DNA from: Stieleria sp. JC731
GTDB taxonomy: Bacteria > Planctomycetota > Planctomycetia > Pirellulales > Pirellulaceae
Reading direction: 5' to 3'
NCBI RefSeq assembly: GCF_020966635.1
Contig: NZ_JAJKFQ010000011.1
Location: 806,001 to 870,000 of the forward strand
Length of the DNA: 64,000 nt
This document shows positions 48,904 through 58,452 of the stretch, piece after piece. Made by a program: the position numbers and the translations under genes. The notes beneath the pieces are model-generated. The model was given only the letters and a program-made list of their open reading frames with translations. It was not told the DNA's origin and did not search any database. Each line of letters begins with the position of its first letter. Within the stretch, counting starts at the first letter, position 1.

Positions 48904-50781
48904 TCAGTTTGACGGTTGCTCAATCTCGATCAGGCGATCGATTCCGTCGATGTCAATCTTGATGGGGTCTTTCCCTGGCCAAACTACTTCGACTGAATCA
49001 ACCTTTGTGGCTTCGCCAAGCCCAAACGTCAGCTCAATTTCTGACTGGCTCAGATAACTGCGAGTCGGGGAAACAACTCGGGTCTGTTTTTGGCCGTCAG
49101 CAACGACGGTCACTTGTGTCCCGATCGCATCGCGGTTGGTTTCTGTACCGGTTAGCCGAAACCGTACATAGTGATGATCACTCGACTGGTCGTTTCGGAA
49201 CACTTTGGCCGGACCATCGCTGACGGCTATGACGATGTCTTGGTCGCCGTCTTCATCGAAATCTCCATAGGTCGCGCCACGCCCGACGATCGGTTCACAA
49301 AACGATTCACCTGTGCAATTGACGTCAAGCAGTACAAGTTCGCTTTGTGCGTCGCGTCCTGCGTTCCAGAACAACTGCGGTGGTTGGGCGTACCGCAAGG
49401 TCCGCTGGGTTTTCTCGATCTCTTCTTCGAGGTGACCGTTCGCTCCAAAGATATCCAAGCGTCCGTCTAAGTCAGCATCGAAGAAGAACAGCCCAAACGT
49501 TAGGCCGAGCCGAGTCGGAGGACCGAACCCGGTATACATCGCCGCATCGACGAAGGTTGAACGACGAGGCGATGCCATGTAGAGCGCGCTCGCTTCGTTG
49601 GCAAAGTTGCCGATGCCAATCGCGATTGTCCCATCATCGCGAAAAATGGCCGCATCGATACCCATGGCACCTCGAGCATTGCCGCTCGCCAAGTCATACG
49701 CAATGCCGGATAAGCGGCCGACTTCTTTGAATGTCCCATCTTTCTGGTTCTCGAAAAGGAAGTTTCGAACCGTGTCATTGGCGACAACGATATCCAGAAA
49801 GCCATCTCGGTTGACGTCCACCGGAATCACCCCCATCGCTTTGCCTAAGACCACATTCGTGTCTTCACTGCGTTGTTGGATTCCAGCAGATTCCGATACG
49901 TCTTTGAACTTTCCGTCCCCTTCGTTGTGATAGAGATACGAGAACGCCCCTTCGAAAGCGTTTGGAGGGCCGTAGCTGCGGCTTTCACCATCGATCGAGA
50001 ATGTTTGTGACAGATCGAGATCGCGATTCCATGTGACGTAATTGCAGACAAACAGGTCGAGGCGTCCATCATTGTCATAGTCCAAAAAGCACGAACTGGT
50101 GCTCCACGCATCACTCGATCCGCCGCACTGGGCTTCTTCAGTCACGTCAACGAATTTGCCACCTTCGTTACGCATCAGTTTGTTGCTACCAACAGCGCTG
50201 ATATACAAATCACGATCGCCATCGTTGTCGTAGTCCCCGACCGCGACGCCCATGCCATAAAGGGTTAAATCAAGGCCCGCCTGTTCGGTCACGTCAGTAA
50301 AATTGAACTTGCCATCACCTCGGTACAGACGACAAGTGGCTGTCTGTGGCGATTCCGCCCAAGGCCAATCCCTCGAATTGACAAAGAAGATGTCTTGGTG
50401 GCCATCGTTGTCATAATCAAACACCCCCACACCGCTACCCATCGTCTCGGGCAACAGTTTTTCACCTCTCTTTCCGGCATAGTGAGTGAAGCTGATTCCC
50501 GATTCTTCGGTGACATCAACAAGCTTGATTTCTGGCAGGCTTGTGGTGTCGACCTTGCGTCCTTCGGGGGCGACGGCTTCGATTTCAACGCTGACTTCCT
50601 CTTTCTTGGTGAGATTTAAATACACCAACAGGAAGATCACAGGAATCATCGCAAAAACAAAAACCAGCAGTGATGCACGCAGTGCGGTGCCGATCACCGC
50701 ATCGTCTTGCACATCATCTTGCAAATCGGCACGTTTGTCGGATTGGTCGTCTCGTTGAACCGGATCGGGTTCGTTCGGCAT
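48904..50781 (-). CDS. CRTAC1-like FG-GAP/VCBS protein with ASPIC/UnbV domain
   Basis: A 625-residue protein anchored by one helix (about 33-55) with a short acidic cytoplasmic part. From about 90 it contains repeated FG-GAP/VCBS calcium-binding blades with DYDNDGHQDIFF, DYDNDGDRDLYIS, DYDNDGRLDLFV, DVNRDGFLDIVV, DADLDGRLDIFG and DFDEDGDQDIVIA. The last 80 residues form the ASPIC/UnbV domain (IGTQVTVVADGQKQTRVV, VDSVEVVWPGKDP). The protein should be a calcium-bound propeller outside the cytoplasmic membrane. Only one base separates its start from the stop of the multihaem gene, so both are in one operon and likely act together. Confidence 0.93.
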   Translation of the reverse strand: MPNEPDPVQRDDQSDKRADLQDDVQDDAVIGTALRASLLVFVFAMIPVIFLLVYLNLTKKEEVSVEIEAVAPEGRKVDTTSLPEIKLVDVTEESGISFTHYAGKRGEKLLPETMGSGVGVFDYDNDGHQDIFFVNSRDWPWAESPQTATCRLYRGDGKFNFTDVTEQAGLDLTLYGMGVAVGDYDNDGDRDLYISAVGSNKLMRNEGGKFVDVTEEAQCGGSSDAWSTSSCFLDYDNDGRLDLFVCNYVTWNRDLDLSQTFSIDGESRSYGPPNAFEGAFSYLYHNEGDGKFKDVSESAGIQQRSEDTNVVLGKAMGVIPVDVNRDGFLDIVVANDTVRNFLFENQKDGTFKEVGRLSGIAYDLASGNARGAMGIDAAIFRDDGTIAIGIGNFANEASALYMASPRRSTFVDAAMYTGFGPPTRLGLTFGLFFFDADLDGRLDIFGANGHLEEEIEKTQRTLRYAQPPQLFWNAGRDAQSELVLLDVNCTGESFCEPIVGRGATYGDFDEDGDQDIVIAVSDGPAKVFRNDQSSDHHYVRFRLTGTETNRDAIGTQVTVVADGQKQTRVVSPTRSYLSQSEIELTFGLGEATKVDSVEVVWPGKDPIKIDIDGIDRLIEIEQPSN

Positions 50782-50782
50782 C

Positions 50783-53581
50783 TTACTTTTCGGTTCGGTG
50801 CAGGTCGTAAATCACTAGGTTTTCCGCGGCATGGCTTGCCGCCGGGTATTTTCGTCGAGCCGCAGGCAGGGCGACTTCGGCCGCATTGTCATCAAGCTTG
50901 TATCGATCATGCAATCTGCGGTGGTGCGATTCGGCATCGGCATCACCAGCAAGAGCAGCGATTTTGGCCAAGTTTGCGTGGGCCGTCGCGTTTTCGGAGT
51001 CCGATTCCAGCACCCGAAGGAATTCTTGACGAGATTCATCGAGGAATTTGTTGAATGATTCTTCGTTCCCACGGATGTCGAGCTCACGTTGCGCGATGTC
51101 TAGCAAAGTTAACGCGAGTTCGTTGCGAACGACATAGTCCAACGAAAAGTCGAACCCCCGTTCTGGGATCTTGGTATTCAGCGTTCCGCGAAGCTGCTCG
51201 GCCGCGATTTCGAGGTTGCCCTGCTGCCGGTTGACTACGCCGGACAACCATGCATGCGTCCAGGAAGGCGGGGCGGGTTCCATTGTCAACGCGGTTTGCA
51301 GACTTTCCGTCGCGCCAGCCAAATCGCCTTCGGAGACTTGAACGCGGGCGAGGTTCAGCGGCCCATCGTAGCGTCCGAATTTCGAGACGATGGAGAAGGC
51401 TTCTGCAGCCTGTTTGGACTCGTTGCGTCCACGTAGTAACAGCCCAATGCCATAGTCGTTAAAACGCTGCCAGGTTGGTATCGGCTGGCCGTCGTCGGAC
51501 ATTTCCGCAGCCATCCAGGACGGATCGGAAGATTGTTCGACATTGCCAACAGTTAATGTGAGCGAGTCAGAATCGATTTCGATGATCGGTAGGTCATTTG
51601 GATCACCTACCGCACCAAGGTCTAGCGGATCGCGATCAGGGTCACGGTCGGCACGAATATAGTCCAGATACTCGGTGTCAAACTTTCGATACAGCAACCG
51701 GGCAGTGATTTCGATCGGTTCGTCCGAATCGTCTGGAACGTTCAAAAGGTAGTGCATCGTTTGGCCCGCACCGGGTGGCATCTGATGGTTGTACAGAGCG
51801 GTGAAAATGTCTTGAGCGTTCCGGCGATTGATACGGTTGCCTTCGCGGTCAACGATAAAGTTGTTGACAAAGTGAGACCAAGGATCGACCCGTTGACGAT
51901 CATCGCGATGACCGCTTTTGCCAATGATTCGATCTCCTTGCTTGGCGGTGAATTCCACCCAGATTTGATTGGAATCCGTGGTTCCTTGGGTGAAGTGGTG
52001 CCCCAGGGTCAACGTTCGCAATACCGTTTCAATCAGATAGGACTCGCCTTTGACAACAGAGGCGCCGTTGGTCGGTAGTGGTGCGATCAACTCACCATCG
52101 ATACTTCCTCCACGGCGTAGACCTAGCAGGTCGACTCGTAGTGACCGTTGTAGCAATTTGCGATGGGCTTCGATTCCATCGGCATCACCGGTCCAGTACG
52201 ACAACGCGGAGTTGGCACTGGGGAATTGATGATCATGAACTGCCAGTTGGTTTAGCTTTTCGTTGTAGCGGGCTCCGAATTCATCACTCGCGACCGGAGG
52301 CATGTGGCATTCGTTGCAGTTTGTCTCGGCTTTTGGCGGATAGTAAAAACTGCGGGCACCGTGTCCAGAGACGCCGCTTAAAAGGTAGCTGTCGTAATGG
52401 TTTTGGCCGCGCAGCCATTCTTTGTAACCGGTCAGTTCGCCTGGCAATGAAACCTTATGACAAGTCGCACAAAACTCGGCAGTCTTGTGAAACGGCTTTA
52501 GCATTTCTGATTTGTGAAATGCCGGCTTGGCTTTGACCATCAAGCTGTTCAGCGATTTTAGAACACGGTTTTCGCTGTACGTGAACGGGTAATGCCGTGG
52601 CTCGTCGATCGTATAGTCTGAATTTCCGATGTGCGAATCGATCGACTGAATCGCATGACAAGCGGTGCAGGTGATCCCCGCGTGTGCTGTAGCATCCCCG
52701 ATATCGTCGTAGTTCGGGTCATCGAATTTACCCGAAAAGAAAGGCACCGGATCATGGCAACCGGCACACCAGCGGGAGGCTTGGACCGAATCGCTGCGTT
52801 CGAGGGCGACCTTTCGTGTTTCGCGTACGGAGGCGCGGTAGGCCGGATTGTTAAAACTGCTCAGCTTGTGCGCACTATGCAACCAATCATCGTGAATGTC
52901 GTTGTGGCAGTCCAAACAATACTGGTCGTTCATTAGAACCTTTTCTGAAATGAACTTCCCTGTTGCGGTCTTTGCCAATGAAGGTTCAAAGTATTGCTTG
53001 CCGCTCGCGGGAGCTTCACGACTGATTGTCGGATCGCTGGCTTGGAACGCGAGCATGACCGCGACGAAGCAACCGATTGCCAAGCTGACTTTGCGTCCGA
53101 CATGCCATTTGATTTTTGGGCCGACCAGTCGGTGAAGCCAATACAACCAGACGGCGGCCAGAGGTGCTAGGAAGTGTGCCCAGTAGACAACACGGCGAAT
53201 CGAGGGATTGACGATGTTGAACGAACCGACGCGGGTCAGCAGAATTCCGCTGACTAAAACGATCAGCGAGATCGCGAACAACGCATAGCCAATGTTCACG
53301 GCACGTCGGTTCCGCCGGTCCTTGCTCCGCAGCATGTGCGCAAATCCAAAGACGACGACCGGGACAATGATTAATAGCCCCAGACCGAGATGCCCCAAGA
53401 ACATCAATTGGTAAAAATGGCTTTCGTAGACGTTGCCAGTCAGATACTGCAACCAAGTTACGCCGGTGAGGTACAACCCGTTCGCGGCAAGCGCCCCGAA
53501 CAATGTTAGGACGACGTACAGCAACACGCGTAGCCGCGGTGTGATGACTCGTTTTGCCTTCTTTGCTGGCGCTGTAGACAT
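50783..53581 (-). CDS. Multihaem cytochrome c membrane protein with TPR tail
   Basis: A 932-residue protein. Five hydrophobic helices occupy about 10-185. Five CxxCH haem motifs follow: CLDCH, CAGCH, CTACH, CATCH and CNECH (about 225-430). A middle beta-rich part holds lone His and Met residues that could be distal ligands. The last 200 residues are TPR-like (LLLRGRNESKQAAEAFSIVSKFG, ARVQVSEGDLAGATESLQTALTMEP). It is the first gene of the operon with the CRTAC/ASPIC protein. It may carry electrons between the membrane and an extracytoplasmic partner; the family is common in planctomycetes but its substrate is not known. Confidence 0.9.
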   Translation of the reverse strand: MSTAPAKKAKRVITPRLRVLLYVVLTLFGALAANGLYLTGVTWLQYLTGNVYESHFYQLMFLGHLGLGLLIIVPVVVFGFAHMLRSKDRRNRRAVNIGYALFAISLIVLVSGILLTRVGSFNIVNPSIRRVVYWAHFLAPLAAVWLYWLHRLVGPKIKWHVGRKVSLAIGCFVAVMLAFQASDPTISREAPASGKQYFEPSLAKTATGKFISEKVLMNDQYCLDCHNDIHDDWLHSAHKLSSFNNPAYRASVRETRKVALERSDSVQASRWCAGCHDPVPFFSGKFDDPNYDDIGDATAHAGITCTACHAIQSIDSHIGNSDYTIDEPRHYPFTYSENRVLKSLNSLMVKAKPAFHKSEMLKPFHKTAEFCATCHKVSLPGELTGYKEWLRGQNHYDSYLLSGVSGHGARSFYYPPKAETNCNECHMPPVASDEFGARYNEKLNQLAVHDHQFPSANSALSYWTGDADGIEAHRKLLQRSLRVDLLGLRRGGSIDGELIAPLPTNGASVVKGESYLIETVLRTLTLGHHFTQGTTDSNQIWVEFTAKQGDRIIGKSGHRDDRQRVDPWSHFVNNFIVDREGNRINRRNAQDIFTALYNHQMPPGAGQTMHYLLNVPDDSDEPIEITARLLYRKFDTEYLDYIRADRDPDRDPLDLGAVGDPNDLPIIEIDSDSLTLTVGNVEQSSDPSWMAAEMSDDGQPIPTWQRFNDYGIGLLLRGRNESKQAAEAFSIVSKFGRYDGPLNLARVQVSEGDLAGATESLQTALTMEPAPPSWTHAWLSGVVNRQQGNLEIAAEQLRGTLNTKIPERGFDFSLDYVVRNELALTLLDIAQRELDIRGNEESFNKFLDESRQEFLRVLESDSENATAHANLAKIAALAGDADAESHHRRLHDRYKLDDNAAEVALPAARRKYPAASHAAENLVIYDLHRTEK

Positions 53582-53899
53582 GGTTGGGTTCGATCAGGAG
53601 ACAAGAATTCTCGGCGGGAAGATTCCAGCACTTTCATGACGCAAGTTCAACCGCTTTGGTTTGGCCAAGATCGCATCCTGCGACCAAATTGCGCAACCGA
53701 AGTCGTCACCGTTTGGAAAGATCGGTCTTCGCACACCCGCTATCGGACTAGCTGACGGTCAATACACAGCGTGCCAGAACGGATGAGCCACGGCGTCAAA
53801 TCATCGCTCGCAATCGTCACCGCAACAGACTTTGCAAGCTCCAGCAGCTAAACCTGGATACGGCGACTCGCTCTATTAACCGCACTGGATATCAACAGC
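53582..53899. other. Intergenic, no feature seen
   Basis: A 318-bp gap between minus-strand genes. It should hold the promoter of the cytochrome/CRTAC operon. No gene, hairpin or repeat stood out. Confidence 0.5.
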
Positions 53900-55423
53900 C
53901 TATGACAGCGCGTAGATCGGTTTTAGCTTTTGCGTCAGATAATTCAGCAGTGGCTCTGATGACAATGGCTTTCCGGTGGCGTTTTCCACCAGCTGGCTTC
54001 CTGTATAGCAACGACCGTGGTGATGGACATGCTCACGTAGCCAATGCAGAATCGGTTCGAATTCACCTTTGCTAATCAATGATTCGACATCGCCGATATG
54101 TTCGGCAGCAGAATCAAACAGCTGTGCCGCTGCCAAGTTGCCGAGGGTGTAGGTCGGGAAATATCCGATTAATCCGGCGCTCCAGTGAACGTCTTGTAAA
54201 ACCCCGTTGGCATCCGAAGGGGGCTCGATGCCCAGACTTTCGGCGTACTGGGCATTCCAAGCCTGTGGCAGATCGTCGACTGCCAGATCACCGGCGATCA
54301 GCGATTGCTCCAATTCAAAGCGAATCAGGATGTGCAGGTTGTACGTTGCCTCGTCTGCCTCCACACGGATCAGGCTGGGACGAACAACGTTGACGGCGGC
54401 ATAGAGCGTTTCCGCGGTAAGGCTGCTCAGTAGTTCGGGAAACGTTTCTTTCAAAATGGGGGTCAGCCAATGCGAAAACGCTCGGCTTCGTCCGACTTGG
54501 TTTTCCCATAGCCGCGACTGTGATTCATGCATCCCCAGCGACACGAAACTGCCCGGCGGCAACCCAAACCAGTCGCTGCGAAGTCCTTGTTCGTATAGTC
54601 CATGTCCGGCTTCGTGCAATGTTCCGTAGAGACCGCTGGGCAGCCAATTGGATTCATAGCGAGTCAAGATGCGGCAATCGTTCGGCCCCAAGGTCGTACA
54701 AAAGGGATGGCTCGTTTCGTCCAAGCGGCCGGAGGTGAAATCAAACCCGACGGCTTCGGCGACCTTTCGACTGAGCTTGCGTTGGCCATCGATCGGAAAC
54801 GTTTGCTGTAACGGACAGGGGTCGGGTTGCTTGGGCGAGTCGACGAGTTCAGTGATCAAAGCGCTTAAGCGAGTCTTCAACTCACTGAAAACCGGACCGA
54901 GGTGGCTGATCCTTGCGTCGGGCTCGTATTCATCAAGCAAGGCTTCGTAGGCGGATCGATCGCTGCCTTCGGCCATCCGTTCGCCGGCTTCCCGTTTCAG
55001 ATGAACGATCTCACTGAGAATGTCTTTGAACATCGCAAATGAGTCTTCTTTGCGTGCCCGGTCCCAAATTTGTTGACCGCGAACGGTCACCGAACTCAGA
55101 CGAGAAACCAGATCGATCGGCAGTTTGCAATCTCGCTTGAAGTCACGTTTCAGTTCACGAATTGTCGCGGCGTTGTCGCTTGCTGGGGCAAGGTCTTTGC
55201 ACTGTTCCGAAAGCTGGTCGAGAGACTCGCCATACTTCGGGTCGGTACGAAGTCGGTGCACTGTCGATCGCAACGCACTGACTTGGTCCGCGCGATAAGA
55301 ACCGCCCTGCACCGGCATGCCGGTGCGTTCGTCCCACTCCAATGCGTCGGCTGCGGATTGAAACAATGCGGCTTGGCGAGCGGTTTGGCAGACAGATTGG
55401 AAGATCTTATCGTCGATGGTCAT
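53900..55423 (-). CDS. M32 (thermostable carboxypeptidase 1) metallopeptidase
   Basis: A 507-residue carboxypeptidase Taq-type enzyme. The zinc motif is HEAGH at 270-274 in LYGTLHEAGHGLYEQG, and the third ligand Glu lies in HESQSRLWEN near 303-312. The conserved DETSHPF (about 235-241) and the terminal LIGYFPTYTLGNLAAAQLF stretch are typical of the family. There is no signal peptide, so it acts in the cytoplasm and removes C-terminal residues from peptides. It lies 79 bp after the aldo/keto reductase gene on the same strand and may be cotranscribed. Confidence 0.95.
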   Translation of the reverse strand: MTIDDKIFQSVCQTARQAALFQSAADALEWDERTGMPVQGGSYRADQVSALRSTVHRLRTDPKYGESLDQLSEQCKDLAPASDNAATIRELKRDFKRDCKLPIDLVSRLSSVTVRGQQIWDRARKEDSFAMFKDILSEIVHLKREAGERMAEGSDRSAYEALLDEYEPDARISHLGPVFSELKTRLSALITELVDSPKQPDPCPLQQTFPIDGQRKLSRKVAEAVGFDFTSGRLDETSHPFCTTLGPNDCRILTRYESNWLPSGLYGTLHEAGHGLYEQGLRSDWFGLPPGSFVSLGMHESQSRLWENQVGRSRAFSHWLTPILKETFPELLSSLTAETLYAAVNVVRPSLIRVEADEATYNLHILIRFELEQSLIAGDLAVDDLPQAWNAQYAESLGIEPPSDANGVLQDVHWSAGLIGYFPTYTLGNLAAAQLFDSAAEHIGDVESLISKGEFEPILHWLREHVHHHGRCYTGSQLVENATGKPLSSEPLLNYLTQKLKPIYALS

Positions 55424-55502
55424 CAGTTCGCTGTGGGCGAGAAGCAGTGGTCGAGAAGCAGTGGGAGAGGATCGGTGAGATCGCAGTCGTGACGTCGCTT
55501 GG

Positions 55503-56423
55503 CTATTGAGCTATCGGAAAATGCTTTTGAACTTCGGCGTCGATACTTTGCAGGATATCGTCTGACAGAGTTGTCGATCGCAGTGTTTCATCAATTTGTT
55601 CGGGGCGACGTGCACCGACGAGCGCACCCGTGATACCAGGCTGGGAGACTGCCCACCCGATCGAAAGCTGTGCGACGGATAGGCCGGTTTGGCTTCCGAT
55701 GTCTGCTAAATGATCGATGATGTCGTGTGCTTTGCGTCGCTGCTCGCCTTGAAAAATGGGATATTTCGGGCGGCTATCACCTTCGGCGAATTGATGATCG
55801 CGGCCAATCTTTCCCGCTAGTAAGCCTTTCATCAACGTCCAAAAGACATAGACATCGGCTCCCATTTGCGTCGCCGGTGCAATCAGTTCAGACTGGGTTT
55901 GCCGCTGAATAAGGTTCAACGGGCACTGGATCGCATCACAGCCCGCGATCTGGTTGAACAGCCGAACTTGCTCCAGCGAAGCGTTGCAGATCCCTAGTGA
56001 CTGACAAAGGCCTCGCTCCTTTAACGCCAACATCGCTTCGGCGGATCGTTCCAGTTCAACGTTGGGATCCGGTGAATGAAGATACAGAACGTTGACTTGA
56101 TCGACTTTCAATCGAGCGAGATGTTCTTCGGCGTCTTTGGTCAACTGGGCAGGTGATCCATCGACAGCGCGTTGACGATCGGCGGTCCAACGTTGTCCGA
56201 CCTTTCCCATGACAAAAAATTCGTCCGATGGGTTTTGCAGGAACCCGCTAAGGATTCGGTCGCTTTCGCCCTCGTATCCATAGCTATACGCGGTATCGAA
56301 CTGGGTGATCCCCGCTTCGATGGCCGCTTGAATCGTCTTGTCTGCGTCGCTGCGAGTCACCCCGAGGGTGGTCACTCCGGCAATGGGCCACAGCCCCAGA
56401 ACTATTTTAGATGTCTTGGTCAT
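55503..56423 (-). CDS. Aldo/keto reductase
   Basis: From ATG 56423 (a GTG just upstream would add one codon), 306 residues with a single AKR barrel. The catalytic tetrad is visible: Asp and Tyr in FDTAYSYGYEG, Lys in FFVMGKVGQRW and His in VLYLHSPDPN. The C-terminal NADPH-binding part reads ITGALVGARRPEQIDETL. The substrate is unknown; the group has broad carbonyl reductase activity. Confidence 0.95.
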   Translation of the reverse strand: MTKTSKIVLGLWPIAGVTTLGVTRSDADKTIQAAIEAGITQFDTAYSYGYEGESDRILSGFLQNPSDEFFVMGKVGQRWTADRQRAVDGSPAQLTKDAEEHLARLKVDQVNVLYLHSPDPNVELERSAEAMLALKERGLCQSLGICNASLEQVRLFNQIAGCDAIQCPLNLIQRQTQSELIAPATQMGADVYVFWTLMKGLLAGKIGRDHQFAEGDSRPKYPIFQGEQRRKAHDIIDHLADIGSQTGLSVAQLSIGWAVSQPGITGALVGARRPEQIDETLRSTTLSDDILQSIDAEVQKHFPIAQ

Positions 56424-56426
56424 CAC

Positions 56427-56768
56427 AAAAGTCGGCTCGGTACCAAGGTAAAACTGGCGTCATCTCAGAACAATCTTGGGACAAGACAGTACCAGATCGG
56501 CGTTTTATCAGAACCCGTCCAGTTGCCCATCTGAATCGCCCCGAGGCAACGACACCTGAATGCTGCTGATGAATTCGGATTCGCTGATCTCTGTTTTCTC
56601 ACTGAAGCTACAAAAAAAAACAGCGCGAGATGCATGGCACCCCGCGCTGTTCGATAGTTTCAGTTCAGATTGGCTAGGTTGATCGATTCTATTGAGAAGC
56701 GTCGAATTTCCCGGACGATGCAAATCGCTTCTCGTCGGTTAGAATCGCGACCTTCAAAATCAATCGGA
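56427..56768. other. Intergenic with terminator
   Basis: The 342 bp lie downstream of the porin gene and upstream of the aldo/keto reductase gene, both on the minus strand. The terminator at 56612-56651 is the only feature seen. Confidence 0.6.
56612..56651 (-). terminator. Rho-independent terminator of the porin gene
   Basis: On the minus strand a perfect 9-bp stem (aacagcgcg / cgcgctgtt) is followed by nine T. It lies about 120 bp beyond the porin stop. Confidence 0.9.
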
Positions 56769-58196
56769 CTAGTAGTCGATCGAGGTGCCGAGGCTGATAC
56801 CTTGGACCCACAGGCTTCCATCAACAATGTCGAAATCTTGGAAGTCGTTGGCCGCGATCACGCGAGCCCCGTCGGTTCCGTCGACGTTGCGGTTGATCTG
56901 TTCGCCAGCCAACGCAACTTTGTCGAAGTACAGGAAGTTGTATCCGACGGTGAAGGAAACGTGGTCGCGGAATCGGTAACCCAGCGTCAGGTTCAACTCA
57001 GGAATGAAAGTGAAGTCGCTTTCTTCTTGAGTTCCCTGCTCTTCATCAACCAGCAGGCTGCTGTTGTAAACGTTGTTGATGTTGTTATCGAAGCCGTCGT
57101 CAGAACGACCGATCTTGGTCACGCTGCGAGACATGTTACCCATGTGGATCTTCGACAGCATCCGAACGGTCCAGCAGCCGCGTGTCACAAGCGACTCGAA
57201 GCCGATTTGACCGCCGTGGAATTCGTTCTTGGTATCGAATTCGCTGAAGTCCGACAGGAACGTGTTGGTAACGACGTCAGTGGTTCGGCTGTAGATCGAC
57301 AAGTTGTCATCAAGACGAACGAAGCTGTAACCGCCCAACAGTTCGACACGTGCTGACTTGTTTTTGCAGTAAGTCATGCGGGCGTAGGCTTCTGCTGTGA
57401 TCAAGTCGGTTGCGAAGCTCGATTGGACCGTACCGCGTTGGCTGTTGATCAATGGGTTCGTGCTGAACTGATTGACGATCAACGCACTTTCCGAGGCGGT
57501 GCCTGGGTTGGTCAACGGGATCTGGAAGAACGGACGTGCGATCGAGTTGCCCGTCCCGTTGCCGGTGATCGAGAAGTCGTCGCCGTTTTCGCTCAGCCAC
57601 ATGAAGCGAGCACCGATGCCAAAGTTGTCCGACAGGTAGCGTCCGACGTCGAATCGTGTGCCACCGGAAACGCCACCGTCAAGCTCTTCGCCGAACACGA
57701 TCTGCGTCGTCGCTCCAGAACCCGCCCCGTTGTTTGGATCGGGAAGCACTGGAAACTGTGTCGGATCCGCGGTGGTCACCAATGCAGGTGCGGTCCGCGC
57801 TTCCATGAACATGATCATGCCTTCGGCGCGAATCCAACCGTCCTTGTCGCAGAGGTTCATCAAACCTGCAAAGGCTTTGTCGTCACAGCTGCTGCCGCAT
57901 GACGAATCGCATGCACCGTCGCAGCTGGGTGAGTCACATGATGTGCATCCCACTTGTGCGATCTTGCTGCGCAGTTGCATGTCCCCGACCGTCACGGGGG
58001 TGTAGCTTGGCAAGTTACCAACATGAGTCGTACGATGAGCGACGGGTTCAACACCCAGGTCGCCGACGAATGCATCGCCAACAAACGCTTGTGAAGCTTG
58101 ATCGGCGGCGGCATACTCATGGTCGCCGGCGTGAACCGTTACAGAGGCGGACAGCAACAGTGCTGCCAGGGTCATGCCTCGAAAGTTCCTTTTCAT
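56769..58196 (-). CDS. BBP7-type outer-membrane beta-barrel protein
   Basis: A 475-residue exported protein (signal about 1-23, VHAGDHEY site). A Cys-rich stretch (CTSCDSPSCDGACDSSCG, about 84-101) precedes the barrel. From about 120 the typical BBP7 start is seen: WIRAEGMIMFMEART, VFGEELDGGVSGGTRFDVGRYL and FGIGARFMWLSENG, then alternating strands ending FTVGYNFLYFDKVAL and the last strand ISLGTSIDY with a terminal aromatic. This is a planctomycete-specific porin-like family of the outer membrane. The strong terminator and upstream gap suggest a single, well-expressed gene. Confidence 0.88.
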   Translation of the reverse strand: MKRNFRGMTLAALLLSASVTVHAGDHEYAAADQASQAFVGDAFVGDLGVEPVAHRTTHVGNLPSYTPVTVGDMQLRSKIAQVGCTSCDSPSCDGACDSSCGSSCDDKAFAGLMNLCDKDGWIRAEGMIMFMEARTAPALVTTADPTQFPVLPDPNNGAGSGATTQIVFGEELDGGVSGGTRFDVGRYLSDNFGIGARFMWLSENGDDFSITGNGTGNSIARPFFQIPLTNPGTASESALIVNQFSTNPLINSQRGTVQSSFATDLITAEAYARMTYCKNKSARVELLGGYSFVRLDDNLSIYSRTTDVVTNTFLSDFSEFDTKNEFHGGQIGFESLVTRGCWTVRMLSKIHMGNMSRSVTKIGRSDDGFDNNINNVYNSSLLVDEEQGTQEESDFTFIPELNLTLGYRFRDHVSFTVGYNFLYFDKVALAGEQINRNVDGTDGARVIAANDFQDFDIVDGSLWVQGISLGTSIDY

Positions 58197-58452
58197 TTTG
58201 AAGTCTCGCGCAGTCCGGGAATACTGGAATGACTGGTATAAGTCGATCGACGCAATCGGTCGTCAGATCGAGAACCTCCCTCATTAGCCGGATATTTCAC
58301 CTAGTTAACCTGTCTTGACGGCACAGCTTTCCACGCTTGTGCAACTTCACAGGAAATGGCTCTATCGGGCAGTACAATGACGGTCCGGACCCAAATGAAC
58401 TGCTGAGATTGGCGTAAAAGTTTTTGCAAAATCGGCCCTTCAAAGAAGCGGA

